From Thuidium tamariscinum (Eukaryota; Streptophyta; Bryopsida; Hypnales; Thuidiaceae): a stretch of DNA of 64,000 bases. Shown here in pieces: positions 1 through 12,149 of this stretch. The stretch is from the NCBI GenBank assembly GCA_947034885.2, contig OX344749.2:4913501-4977500 (forward strand), written 5' to 3'. The notes beneath the pieces are model-generated. The model saw nothing but the letters and a program-made list of their open reading frames with translations, made no database searches and was not told where the DNA came from. Position 1 is the stretch's first letter. The number at the start of each line of letters is the position of its first letter. A program made the translations under genes and the position numbers.

Positions 1-1222
1 CCACACACAAGTGAGGCGGAACGGACCCATTCCCATTTTTTACTCGCTCGGGCTGGGTTGCATTTGTGCCACGATCGAAATTATTGCTACAGAGGTTGTC
101 AAAGAGTAATTTTAACCATTGGCAGGTGATGCCAAGATTTCAAATCTTTTTTCGCGTTGCTTTCTGATTCGGGAAAGTTGCGGCGTAGCGCAGAGGTTAT
201 GCAGGTCATCACCACGGTCAGAGTCCATCCATCCGCCATAACTGGTTACGTATTGCTCGTCTCTTTGCGACTCCTCAATATTGCTCTTCAGATTCTCATG
301 CTCTTTCGCGATATGTTTATGGTTCGTGTCTCACTCTGTTTTCGCGCTTCTTTCTCTGTGTCATCTTCACATCACGCTTGTTGGTGCAGCTGCAGATTCC
401 CTGGTTGTTTCAGATACTGATATGATCGTATGGTGGTGGTCTCATCATTATAACATTCTTGAAAGGAGCTCCAAACAACTTGGGGATCATTTGGATAAAT
501 CAAGTAAGAATCCGGGTGTCCAGAATGCTCCGATTATCTGACGTTTTCTTCCTTTCACGCACACCCTCATCAAGAGTATTGGAGAAGGAAACTTTGACAT
601 CAGTCACTTCAGTATCCCCAATAGAGGAGCTCCTAGATTGACACTTCTGAGCAAGGACAGGAACATGCTGTTGCACTGCATTTTCAGGTTTACTGATTGA
701 ATGCAATATATGCACGTATCATCCTGTTCTTTTATATGTTCTTAAGAATGTTATGGTGTTGCAGACTACTTCGAATTTTTCTTTGTGCAGCATGAATGAG
801 TCTGAATAATTTCTTCAATTCACGGAGTATAATCGCATCCCATCTCGTTGCAGATTGTTACGGTCCGCTCATGCTGCTCCTAAGTTCGTAAGATGTGTTG
901 AATCCCCGACCTAACCTCTGATTTTTGTCCATGATGCATTCCGTTCCTGCTACTCTTGAAGCTTAGAATTGCGTAGCTTGTGGTGAATACCGACTGGGCA
1001 CATGCATTTCCAGAACCTGCGCTGACTATTTGCCCTTGCGTGTTTCCGACTGCTGGCGAAGTTCGGAGGAGGGCGGGTGGCGAAGTTAGTTAGGCGTGCG
1101 GCCGGTTTGATACACGGTGTGCTGACCTTTCAGCTGATACTTCTTCAACGGCCGAGTCTCTTGTAAAGTCCAGCTTTACCCCATTCACCAACTTAGTAAG
1201 GAACGAAGTGCTTCCATGTTTC
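1..1222. other. GC-richer island with no secure gene
   Basis: Base composition is more balanced here than in the AT-rich spacers, as in other genic islands of the window. Open frames exist on both strands around 280-715. The most gene-like is a polar minus-strand frame ending at a stop at 500 and reaching about 700, with a TATA-like ATATAAAAG about 30-40 bases upstream of it (minus strand, near 728-738). It has no in-frame ATG start, the plus strand is equally open there, and I recognise no family. It could be the edge of a gene extending out of the window or an untranslated region. Confidence 0.35.
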
Positions 1223-1741
1223 TTGCCGTCGTACCAGCTCTTCGTTAACTGCACTGATTTAAAATAACCGGCTCTTCATTACCGTTGCTGACATAAGATC
1301 TAGTAATGAGAAGACTAATAGTTTCTCCAAATAGTAATTTTTTCAACACTAAACAAATTCTAAACACTTTGTGTTATTTCTCTTGTAATTTCATCATGGG
1401 TGGCCTATAAAAAATTCCAACGTTTTTCCAAGGGGCAAGAATGCAAACTTTGAATGACAAAATGAACGTCGTGCTAAAATTCTTGAAAGTAACTGCTAAC
1501 AACTCTGGCCCATATCCTAACCAAAAAAAATCACAACATCAAAGATGCTCTAAACCTTGGACATTTCTTTTCTGGACACACATGATCCTGGTATATGTAT
1601 CCTGGATTCCAATATGTCACCAGTGTCAATGGCAATTCAATACTTCTCTGATCGTCTGATAGTAGCTCTAAAATACTTTTTTGGCCGTCGTACTAGCTCT
1701 TCGTTTAACTGCACTGATGTAAAATAACCGGCTCTTCATTA
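1223..1741. repeat. Repeat copy flanked by a ~59-bp direct duplication
   Basis: A block starting GCCGTCGTACCAGCTCTTCG at about 1225 recurs at about 1684 with a few changes; the two copies span roughly 1223-1281 and 1682-1741. Between them lies a copy of the repeat described at 2810-3195. The flanking duplication is far longer than a usual transposon target duplication, so a tandem duplication or unequal exchange around the insertion is more likely. Confidence 0.6.
1291..1675 (+). repeat. Dispersed ~385-bp repeat, copy 1
   Basis: It aligns along its length with 2810-3195 in the same orientation. Shared blocks include ACATAAGATCTAG at the left, AACACTTTGTGTTATTTCTC in the middle and GATAGTAGCTCT at the right, with scattered substitutions and small indels. 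A 72-codon open frame inside is not supported by the diverged second copy, so it is treated as non-coding. Confidence 0.75.
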
Positions 1742-1755
1742 AGGGAGGAGGCTTA

Positions 1756-2010
1756 GAAACCCCTCATCTAAAGGCTGGTCTGTTTTTTTCATGTATCTCC
1801 TGAGATGAAAATATTTTTAGTTTATTTTTCAGTCAAAGAGAAATAGATGAGGAATCTAATGCAAGTCGTTTCATATTTTTTGAAGCATTATTGAATTAGT
1901 TATGAATTTTCAAACACAATCTGGTGTAGGTCCCTATTTGTGATCATAGGCTCTTGGAAACCCATCCACAAAAATTAGGGCCTGTTCAAAAACTAGCATT
2001 GCAACATGTG
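1756..2010 (+). repeat. Dispersed repeat shared with the 13.4-14.8 kb inverted-repeat element
   Basis: The block containing ATAGATGAGGAATCTAATGC, then GAATTAGTTATGAATTTTC and AGCATTGCAACAT, recurs in the same orientation at about 13395-13640 and inverted at about 14755-14560. This copy appears to be a solitary arm of that element. Confidence 0.65.
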
Positions 2011-2809
2011 TAAAGTAATTGAAATGGTTTCTAAAAGTGTCCCTTTCTAAATCTGAAATGAATGCTTGATTTAATCATTATTTCAGATTTTTCAATACTT
2101 GTAAGAAGGTAGTTGAAGAACAAATTCTAATTTTGAATTAAATTAGTAAACATCTAGCCACTTAGTTAGGAATGAATCAAGTGTGGTTCTTAAACCATCC
2201 ATTGAAGAATTAAAAATAAATCTCATTAAGTTCCGTTGTAATCTAGAGTTCATTTTTCCAAAGTTCAAAGCCCCTACTAGATGCTTGAAAATGCCCACTC
2301 AATTTTAGAGCCCTCTCCATACCGTTGATGACATCATCTCACAACAAATTTACTTTTCTATTCTATCTTATTTTAGTAAATAAACTAGTTGTTGCATCAA
2401 ACCAAACTTTTCTATTTTATGGGTTGTTCTTATTGTAATATTTTTATTTTTACTTAATGAGAAAACATGTGGAATGTTCATTTCCAAAAGATTAATGCAT
2501 GGTTTGGACATTCCTTTTTGTCTACTAGCTCAACCTTTAAAAGTCCAAGAGATTTAAACAAAACACATATGTGTTACAAAATATAAGTTCTTTAGCTTTT
2601 TTGAAGGTTGTACCAAAGAAGATAATCTAAAGCACAAAAAATAGAAATTATCCATACAATCAAAATTATAAAACCATTCTAAAAATCTCTTCAAATGAAT
2701 TTTGAAGATGTGACTTCAAAAATTCACCATAACTACAATTTCTATCTTTAGCATTTGAAATTTTTTTGATTGGTCAAAATTGTGGTTTCTATTGATTTGT
2801 AAGAAAATA

Positions 2810-3195
2810 CATAAGATCTAGGAATGTGAACACTAACAGTTTTTCCAAATAGTAATTATTTCAACACTATACAAATTCTAAACACTTTGTGTTATTTCTC
2901 TTATAATTTTGTCATGGGTAGCATTTCAAAAATTCCAACGTTTTCCCAAGGGACAGAATGCAAAGTTTGAATGACAAATTGAACATCTTGCTAACATTCT
3001 TAAAAGTAACTTGCTAACAACTTTGGCCCTAACCAAGAAAGAATCACAGAATTAAGGATGCTCTAACCCTTGGACATTCCTTTTCTAGACATACATCCTA
3101 GTATATATATATCATGGATTCCTATATTGAAGAAATATGCCCCCACTATCAATCAATTCAATACTTCTAATCATCCGATAGTAGCTCTCAAATTT
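2810..3195 (+). repeat. Dispersed ~385-bp repeat, copy 2
   Basis: This is the second copy of the repeat at 1291-1675. It is not flanked by the 59-bp duplication seen around copy 1, so the duplication is not part of the repeat itself. Confidence 0.75.
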
Positions 3196-3244
3196 GCAAC
3201 TCATAAACAAGTGTAAACTGGGCACCTCAAATCCGCCAGTTTGG

Positions 3245-3425
3245 GTTCTGTGCCTAGTTACAATATGAAAATTTGGTACCGTGCCTTGGCAAATTTCATA
3301 TTCTCTAATTTGCAAGTGAAAGGAGGATCCAATGCACCGAAGGTCACATTTGGATATCGTACGTGCAAATGGTGTGAAGGATCACAGTTTTGTCAGGGTG
3401 ACATGTTTCTTCCACATACTTACAT
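3245..3425 (+). repeat. Dispersed repeat with copies near 19.6 and 56.0 kb
   Basis: The string TTGCAAGTGAAAGGAGGATC, then CCAATGCACC and ACATTTGGATATCGTA, recurs inverted at 19560-19735 and in the same orientation at 55965-56100. The copies are strongly diverged, suggesting an old family. Open frames of 60-98 codons here are not conserved between copies. Confidence 0.65.
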
Positions 3426-3429
3426 ATTA

Positions 3430-4234
3430 ACCTTGGAGAGTTGCAGATTGATGGCGGCTTCAGGCAGGGTGCGTTTGGAAACCCACTTTCAGTTTCCACA
3501 ACAAAACAGTCTCAACGTTAATCACTTTGATTGTTGATGAGTTTTCATTCGTATATTAGTTTTGTTATCGTGAAAATGAATTATGTTGCGTCTTCTAGTG
3601 GCGAAACAGACATAGAAAGGTGTCACTTCACGAGGGTTGGGCAAACTGAGGTAACCTTATTTTACGCTTCCAACAGAAGAAAGAGTTCTCGGATGCATAT
3701 CTGTTTGGAAAGATTTTCATGTTGAATACGCGTGAAATCATAGACGCCGATTTCTGCCGACAAGATTGTCTGTGGTGAGAGGGCACACCTCTTTTAAGAT
3801 CTCGAAATCATATATGTGAATGTTTTTAACTTTGTCAGATGAACAATTCAGGGTATCCATTGCACAACTTCAGAATCTTAAGTCAACATCGCCGAATCAA
3901 TCACGATGTGGCAAAGGAGCTTAACAATGCCGGAGGCACTCCCAAAACGTGAATCTCTCTAGAGGTGTTGAGCTTCATCACAGTGAAGCAGCGGGGAATG
4001 TGGATTATGAAAGGAATTGAGACCAATCATTTTGATATAGGAGCAAAACTCTTCTGCAACCAACACACCAGCTATTCTGAACTATCTAAGGACTCATTCA
4101 TCAATTGAACTCTGAGGAACAGACTACCGGTATCTAGCTACGCTTCAATAATATTTTTGAACATTTAAGAATTCTTCACAGACCAATGTGGTCGATCTCA
4201 CAAGCTGGCATGGGTAAATAATCAGCTTCTGATT
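3430..4234. other. Spacer downstream of the pectin methylesterase gene
   Basis: Moderately AT-rich sequence between the old repeat and the stop codon of the minus-strand pectin methylesterase gene. It should contain the 3' untranslated region of that gene near 4235, but I cannot fix a polyadenylation site. No coding frame is convincing. Confidence 0.4.
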
Positions 4235-6365
4235 TCAGCTGTCTAAATTAGAGACTCCCCAAAGGCCACCATCAATGTAGTTGAGACTCAGAAAAGGTGC
4301 GGCTTCAGCATCCGTGAGCTCACGCGCGAAGGAAGCTCTTCCAGCTTGGTTGGCACCAGGCCCGAAGCACTTGTACTGGGCGTAGTACACAGTCCTGCAA
4401 ATAGGGAAGGCTAGAGTTTCAGTAACAGTAATATGCACACTGAGGGTACAAAATTAGCGTGAAAGCTGTAACAAGTGAACATTAATTTTTGAACTGTACT
4501 TTTGAAAGAAAGATTGTGTGATTAACGTGGATCTGGATGCTTACTTTTCTCGAGCTGGGTCTCCCCAGTTGTACCAGCCGACGGGTTTGATGATCCCAGC
4601 GAATTCGGTGAGAGCAAATACCACACGGGAGTACGGACCCCACGCTCGCCCCAGGTATACTTGAGGTGGCATGGAGCCAGTCACCTTGCAATTCACAAAT
4701 GAGTAACCGCTGTCCTCAGCTCCGGACATCCGCTTCTGAGCTGTCAATGACCCTCCTGCAGAGGGCAGCACCCTGAGCTCACAATTCTGCACCACAAATC
4801 ACCCAGAAACTGAAGAAATTAGTGTCTTCACGGTTAACCAGTAGTACATTCAAACTCGCAAAAATCTGATCAGTGCAGTGTGTGTCAACCATAGTAATGC
4901 GACAGTTTTTGAAAACGTTCACAGAAAACTCAGACTTTGGAAGTCTGAGTTCTATTTCAGTTCTTAAGTTGGCCGTCTACGTACCGAATTAAAAGGCAAT
5001 CATACGCTTATTTAGAGACTGCAAGCACGGTATGTATATTACCATGTAGTACGTGCATCTATCATCATGAAAATCTGAAAACCACTAGGGCTACCTCTGA
5101 GCAATTTGTAATGAATGTATACAATAATGAAGAGATTGGAGGCCAATTAAATGGCGGCCGATATTTCAATCGAGTAATGAAAGGTTTTTTCACTGACCTT
5201 GTAGAGGGACTTCCCACCACCAAAAATGAAGTCCTCGGTACCGACGATGAGAGTGTCCTTGAAGAAGTGGCGACCTCTGTGGTCATACAGGGTGTCCTGG
5301 TGCCCGTAGAAGGCGCAGCCGTAGAAGGCATTGAAGTCCCCGGTGGTTCGAAGGGCCACTGCTTGCTGCTGTACCCCTCCATTGGGTGGTGGAGACGAGT
5401 TCTGCACAGTTCAACTCAAGATAGAATAATGAAAACGACGGCATCCAAATAAACCGCGCGTGCTCAAATTTTCTTCACGAACCAGGAAGCTTAAACATTT
5501 AACCAACCTCTACAGAAACCAAGACTCTTCGCACGTGCTCTCATCTGCAAACTAGATTTTCAAAGTAGCAGATACTAATTACGGATCAACATGTATGACT
5601 TTGCACCTCGAAACTGATGTTCCTGGCTGTGAAGTAAGGGGCGCTAACACCGAAGGTTGACGACGTGTACGTCGTGCCACTGTTGCCAGCAACGTTTTTC
5701 TCAGTGATCTTGGTAACGTCACGACCAGCGCCTTGCAATGTAATGCGCTGCTTCGACTTGGGAACTACCACCCTCTCTCTGCATGCAGGCAACAGAAGTC
5801 GGAGAATCAGGCCTGAAATCAATCACATTGACCAAATAATGCACAACTAAAGACTTCGGAAGAGATCTACACTCTCGCAAGGCAACCAGCTAGCACCTGC
5901 AGGTTAAGAAACACAGCTGCAGAGGAAAACACAACCAAATGGTGTATGACCAGAAAACAGAACACATAATTCATTACAGATTACATATTCAAACCATTGA
6001 GTTTGAAACACTTACACATAGGTTCCGGCGTTCACTTTGATCGTAACGGGAGCCTTGTTATGCAACGGCACAGCGTTGAGCGCTTCATTGATAGTCTTGT
6101 AGTTTCCAGCTCCACTCTGATCAACCACTATCACCGTCTCTCCCACTTTGCTTGCAAGCTCGTCCACACTCCCCGCAGACTTGGCCGCACGATCGAATGC
6201 CGCATGCTTCTCTCCCACGCTCTTCACCCAGTTCTCGAAGTCGGCGACCACCTCGTCTTTCGTCTCCGGCAGTTTCTTCACAGCTTCTGCAGCTTGGGTC
6301 GACAGAAAGCATGCCAATGCTACGAGAACCAAGGTACACAACGACGTGACATGAAGCTGAGCCAT
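4235..6365 (-). CDS. Pectin methylesterase (pectinesterase), five exons, secreted
   Basis: Predicted to remove methyl esters from cell-wall homogalacturonan. The coding exons on the minus strand are 6365-6016, 5778-5607, 5401-5198, 4786-4545 and 4394-4235. All introns are GT-AG, phases agree, and the joined frame is 375 residues. Residues 1 to about 26 form a hydrophobic signal peptide. Residues 27-77 form a short charged region, too short for a PMEI pro-domain. The pectinesterase domain runs from about 78 to the end. Family motifs are all present: GTYVE (114-118), QAVALR (187-192), QDTLYD (209-214), DFIFG (231-235), LGRAW (287-291) and GWYNWG (312-317). The catalytic residues Gln187, Gln209, Asp210, Asp231, Arg289 and Trp291 (own numbering) are kept. 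DFIFG is followed by two glycines instead of the commoner Asn or Ser. The ATG at 6365 is chosen because it opens the signal peptide. It is a single gene with no related neighbour. Confidence 0.95.
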
Positions 6366-6488
6366 TGCACAAGCTCGAGTGGTTAATGGAACAATACTGC
6401 AAAAGAGCTGTCGCCTTCACTTGGGAATCTGAGTACAATCTAAGTTAATCACCAGTGTAGCCCTGCGACTCCTGGAAGGAGGAATGTT

Positions 6489-6500
6489 GGTTATAAAGAG
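6489..6500 (-). promoter_or_regulatory. Probable TATA box of the pectin methylesterase gene
   Basis: On the minus strand the sequence reads CTCTTTATAACC, about 125 bases upstream of the ATG at 6365. That spacing would place transcription start near 6460-6470 and leave a leader of roughly 100 bases. The assignment rests on motif and position only. Confidence 0.45.
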
Positions 6501-7371
6501 CTGGGCAGCTGGTGTCTGCAAGGACGAGACGTCAGAGCTTCTGAACCTCCATAACCATTTCTGCTTGACTACATTCATTGTGGAGGGTCGATGAGTCCAA
6601 AGGAGTCGAAGATTGCAGAGGATGTACTTTCCAGGCTCTGGATTCGACAGAGATTTCTTTACTCGTCATGAAAAAATCAAGTGGTGCAGTGAAACGATTG
6701 ATTTGGAACAGAAAAAGGTCAATACTGCTGGTACTAAGTTATCATACTCGGCGATTTTTTTCCTTGGGTTCTTTTTCTTTCGGGGGAAAACCCAACTGAA
6801 CGGATTTTTTTTTTTTTCTTGTTTGAGCTCAAAATGAAGAGTGAGACTTCATTGCAAAGATTCCAGTGCAAAGCCCTGTCTTGAATTTTCTCCGATTTGT
6901 CCGACAGAAATATAAAATAAAAAATTGCAAACACACAAACGAGCCTCTAATTGCACTCTCTTTTCTTTTCTCTTTCTATTTGAAAGCTCTAATTGCACTC
7001 TCATGTGAGCTCGACCAAAACTTGACATGGAGTAGTTGTTCAATTACAGTTATACACGGCATTGCAAAATCTGGAGGAATAAAACACTGGGAATATAATT
7101 AGGTGGAATGAGAGTTAGCGTGCTAGTAGAGAATATTGAGTGAGCACACTGTTGCTAAATTAAATTGCACAAACGAGTTGCCAAAAAATCTCTGGTGACA
7201 GTTCAAATCGAAAGGGATAGCATACCGGCTTTGAATCTGTAATTTATGTTTTAAGTGATGAAGAAATTCCGTTTCATAAGTGTCACAAAATTAATTAATC
7301 AATTAATTATGTGATGACTATGATTGAATAATAAGTGCATGGAGAATGTTGTTCTACTACCTTAACCCCTA
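6501..7371. other. Spacer upstream of the pectin methylesterase gene
   Basis: This contains the distal promoter of the minus-strand gene, a T-rich tract near 6805-6820 and AT-rich sequence. Open frames of 60-78 codons overlap on both strands and none resembles a known protein. No other feature was seen. Confidence 0.4.
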
Positions 7372-7936
7372 AGCGCGCCGACGTCCAATTTCTGGACGAT
7401 GTACAGAATGAAACTCAATTTTCTTTCTCATTACAGCGTGGATGAAAGTCATCTAATTTGTGGTGATACTTCATCAAGTTTTTGTCCTATCTGTCGGTTG
7501 GATTTGGTGTTACTAGAATTTATATTTTTCTAAAATTACAAATGTGGAAGTTTGTCAAGCCAAAAATTGCAATGATTTTAGTTCAGAATTGGGTTTGCAA
7601 AAATGAGGTCATAGATTGAAAGAACAAAAAAATTTCAAAAAATCAACATATGAAGAGAACCTCATTTAAAATCCATTCCAACAAGTTTCACTCAGAAAAT
7701 GATAATATTTTGCTTGTAATTGAATTAAGAAGATACTCAGAATTTTCTTTTTCAAAATTTATAAAAAAAAATTGATGATAACATTGGTGAATCTAACTGT
7801 ACAGATTGAATCTGAAATTCATAATCTACAACTTTTATTTGTACATCAAGTCCAAAATATTCCAACAAATAATACTTTATAATGATTTTTCCAAAGTAGC
7901 CAATTTTGGAGATGGATCCAGACGTTCTAGGGTTAA
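7372..7936. mobile_element. TTAA-bounded repeat element (E1)
   Basis: The left end reads TTAACCCCTAAGCGCG and the right end, read inverted, TTAACCCTAGAACGTC. Both ends then share an ACGTC block after a short gap, so the terminal repeat is short and diverged. About 310 bases of the interior (7590-7900) align with 18930-19225. No protein is encoded. The TTAA boundary and C-rich terminus match the wider group described in the findings. Confidence 0.55.
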
Positions 7937-10900
7937 GTTAGGCTGGGTTTGTTTTTCAACATGGACAATTTTTAGTTTAAGTTAGGCTGTTTTACTATCT
8001 CGCGTGCACTCTCAATCAATATGACATTATCAGTGTAATTAGGATTGTACTGCTGAATAGTATTTATCTCGAAATACTTATTTGATCATTGTGTGAAATC
8101 ATCAAAATTGAGAGAAGATATTTTTGGCGGGTCATAGTTCTAAGAGATCGAAATTTGTGTTTCTGCGGCGGGAAGCCAAAGTCAGAATAGATTTCTAAAA
8201 TGTATCTACGCTTCAGACATTTCATTTTGTCAGAACAGTTGTCACCTGGCAAGTCCTGCATTTCACTTGTTTTCCAGTCTGTAAGATAAGTTTGCACAAA
8301 TCCAATGGCTCTGTCGGCCTTCAGGCAGATAAATGAGATGGCTGGTTTCTTCAAACTCCGTAATTAAAGAGAAGCGGCAGCCTAATACCCTCAATTCTCA
8401 CCTCTATTCTCACCCTTATGTACCCATGGCGTACATATCAGAACGAAAATGTACCCTCCAGGTTGATGAGGATGGAATTAGAACCTTGGTCGCAATAGGC
8501 TGGTTGCCAACATATTGATAAGTTGTATCAATCTTTTTTGAATTGTAACCGTACAAATTCAAACTAGACATGTTAGAGATTACATAGGAAAAGAAAACAC
8601 GACAATAACACTTGTGGAGTGAAAGATTATAATGTTTGACCATGAGGGTGTTAAAATTGCAAAAGTAATGTAAAGTGTTTTTATCCTCTTTTTGCAAGTT
8701 AAATCTAAAAAGTTGGTGACCAAGAAAATATGAGGTGAAAGGGCCTAACATGCACAACTCCAATCAATTTACGTCTCCTCAAAATCTATTCTACAATTTT
8801 TTTAAATGAATTTTGAATGTGATTTTTTCTTCAAGATCTAGTGTATTTGAGGTTCATTTTCAAGAGCTCTCAACACTACACAAAGTCAAGATTGCAAGGG
8901 GTACCCTTGAACAAAATCTTGTATAGAAAAATCACTATCATTCATTTTCCAGATCGGATTTTTGACACCAAAACTAGACTTCTAGAAGAACTTTCCAAAA
9001 ATACAAACTATTAAAAATAGCAAATTGGTTAGATTTTGTTTAACTTCAAAATTTTGCAAACACCAGATTCTAGTGCCTTGGACAGTTAGGGGTTAAATAT
9101 TGGAGTTTGAAATTGATAAAATACTTAAGTAGAAGCGCCCAATATCGTCAATATAAGCAATTCAACATAGTTGGTGGCACCTTTTAACTCAAAAATTGTA
9201 TTTTAGTTCTACTGGCAAGTAAAAATCATGAGTATTCAAAAAAAAATGGGATGTCATATGTAATTTCTTTGATTTTTGACAATGCCAAATTTTCTAGTAG
9301 TTTTCACAAGTTTGAGTGGCACCTTTTTTTTTTAACCCGCCTCCCAGGGGGCCTCATCTTCAAGAGCTAGACTAATTGTTTTAAGGGATTAATTTTGTAT
9401 TTTTTTAATGCAATTCACCACCATCTCTTCTAATAAATAAATAAACAATGTCAGCTCCCTAGACCATTGAAAATGTCCCATAGGTGAACCTAAAACTGAA
9501 ATTTGCAAAAATCAAATATAGAAAATCAAATTCAAATATATGTCCTTCAAATAGATCAACAAATCAAAGATATGCATTTGAAGGATACATGAACCAAAGT
9601 CTAAGGACTCAATTAGATGAGTTTAGGATACAAGAATGGAAACATGTGCACTGATGGGTACTTCTACCTTAATTAAAAATTGCTTTTATATTCAAAATTA
9701 GAGCCACTATAGATTTTAATGGAAATATTTCTAAAATTGTTCAAATAAGCATTTGAAGATGTTCATATTTACTAAAGTTGTTCCTAAGTTTGAATTGAAA
9801 TAGCGCATTTATAATAATTCTTGAATTCAAAATAGGGATTGTCAATGTATTATGTATCATTGTATATATGACACAAATTACAATTCTAGTTCAAAAAATT
9901 GACTCCTAGCGATGTATCTGCCTTTAAGGTGGATTGGCCTTATAGTGTCAATCACCCAATTCCAACATTTACTTGACCTTCCATTCCATTATACAACAAA
10001 TGTCATCTATTTTCAAAGAGTGTATAACTCATCTTTTCGTGCATTTTCTTCAAACTAGCAATTGGGTTTTGAATTGGGTGCTAGAAAATGATAGAATTAA
10101 ATTCACATCTATTTATGGATAGTTAAGGCTAATAAAAATGTAGTTTAACAAATATTCATTCAAATATACTTTTAAAAAATGATTCTTGGAATAAGTTGTA
10201 GCTTCGTGCAATTAAAAAAAAGTGCTTTTAGAATGTTAAACTTGTACTCTCAAAATACTCATCAAATGGAATTAGAATGGCAATTCATCAATCTTCAACC
10301 TTTTAAAATGGTCATAATCCACACCTACAATATTTTTATGCTTTTGGTTTGAATATTTGTACCAATTTCAATTCTCATCAAATGAATCCATTAATTCCCT
10401 TCAAGACCAAACGAGTTTTTGACAATGAAGTTTTTCAATGAATTGTGCCACTTTGGTATTTATTTTGTACATAGATGTATTTGAAATTTTCAATTTCAAG
10501 TGTGAACAAAGTAAAGACTACTTTGTTTATTATACATAGAATTAATTGTGGAAAGTTTTGATCGTTGAATTTTTGGATTATAACAATTGTGGATGATCAA
10601 TTTCATAGGCAAGAAACACAAATTTTGGTGAAAAGGCTTTATAAGAAGATGAATAATAATTTTTTAGCCCACCCACCCACCCCAAAAAATTTATTTTGGA
10701 ATTTAAAGCAAATGTAGTCTTTTTTTAATTTGAAAATTTGAAAAATAAAAAATTCCCTTGAATTTGTACACATTTTCAAACAAAATGGGTAGAAAGCAAA
10801 AATTGACCAAATTGGATCCTAATTTTTTTTTAAATTAGATATGTGTATATTTTTGAAATTTAACAATCTGTATTATTATCATAGCATTTGGAACATCTTC

Positions 10901-12149
10901 AAAAAATTTGAAATCATTCTAGTTATTTTGTGTTCTTAATCACATTAGATTGAATCTTTTATTTTTCAAATTGCTTAAAATACAATTTTGAATAAAAATT
11001 CTTCAAATAATTTTTTTTGTAAAAATAAAGACCAAAAATCTCTAAGAATTGTTTTTCCGTCTCTATTACTCCTATCATTGAAAAAACATAATATTTGCTT
11101 TGATCCTTCTTTTTTGTAGACTACATTTCCTAAATAAATTTTAAATACTTCTCACATTCAGATTTTAAAAATTAGACAATGCTATCAGTATTTAATCTTG
11201 TTATTCTACAAAATCCTAGCTTACAAAATATTGAGGTTTGTTTCACCTTACTGAGAATTTGCCATTGAAATTTGAAGAAAACACATTATGTCCCCTCAGT
11301 CCTTGAATGGTTAAAGATTGTGGTTGATTCTTGTAACAAGCAACACATTTTTTAGTGAAGGGGGTAAATGGAAATAAATACAAAAGAATAATGCATTCTC
11401 ACTACATTCAGTAGGAGACTGTCACATTGCCTCCCAGCGGATGAAATGGTGTGGAATATCTCACACCATTCCATCCAGCACCAATGGTATTCCACGCCAT
11501 TCAGTAACTAAAGTTGCAACTCTAAGAAATGTCAGATGAAAATTAGGTGATGGGGACTTCACCAAGGGGAAGGCAGTCCTTCCATGGGCTACTGAATGTT
11601 ATGCTGCATTCATGTCATCTAGGATATCCGCATAATAGACAACCAACAAAAACTTCTCTGTTCCCAAATATAATTTTCAATTTTGGCCAAGCCATCATAA
11701 AATATCTTTTTGTCAATCTTCATGTCCATCTTTCTGCATTGGTTGTTGTATTTCTAGCCACTATTTTGTTTGTTTTTGGACCCCAAAACCACATGCCAAC
11801 ACGTTTCCCAATTCCGCGCAGACATCCTCTTTTGTCCATATCCAAATTCAAATTCATTGCAAAATTTTGGCAATCGATGAAAAAGGGTCAAATTCAACTA
11901 AACATTCGTGGACCAGTCCTTCCTTAATGAGTTCTTAGGATTCCGCTTGTATTTGGATCCACTCAACAATCATTCTCTGAGAAATACAGGCAACAATGAG
12001 CACATTGCACAAGATACCCACAATCCCACATTGCAAATGCAGATTGCAGAACTGGAAACTTTGAAATGGATGCACCTGGAATCACTCTAAGTTAACTTCT
12101 CTGTGCAGCTACTAACTTAACTTATGGGGTATCCAAAGCTAAGCCTGAC
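7937..12149. other. AT-rich spacer with decayed repeats
   Basis: Long AT-rich stretch without a credible gene. A solitary TTAA end reading TTAACCCCTAACTGTCC (inverted) lies at 9083-9096. Around 11420-11510 a short inverted repeat, AAATGGTGTG with CACACCATTCC, is flanked by two CATTCAGTA copies, probably the relic of a small element. The 96-126 codon frames near 8064-8763 and 11547-11927 have no recognisable domain, and the last lacks an ATG start. Confidence 0.45.
9083..9096 (-). repeat. Solitary TTAA element end
   Basis: The plus strand reads CAGTTAGGGGTTAA. Inverted, it gives TTAACCCCTAACTG, matching the terminal consensus of the TTAA-bounded elements. No convincing partner end was found within 1.5 kb. 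Confidence 0.4.

Noticed and set aside
157..420. 87-codon open frame at the left edge
   Set aside because: It has no ATG start, overlaps open frames in other phases and on the other strand, and shows no recognisable domain.
500..715. Polar minus-strand frame (71 codons) with upstream TATA-like sequence
   Set aside because: It has no in-frame ATG, and the plus strand is open across the same bases. Kept only as a remark in the 1-1222 entry.
5065..5452. Plus- and minus-strand frames overlapping pectin methylesterase exon 3
   Set aside because: They are shadows of the exon and its introns in other frames.
11547..11927. 126-codon frame
   Set aside because: It begins with GTG and has no domain, and its low-complexity flanks suggest chance.
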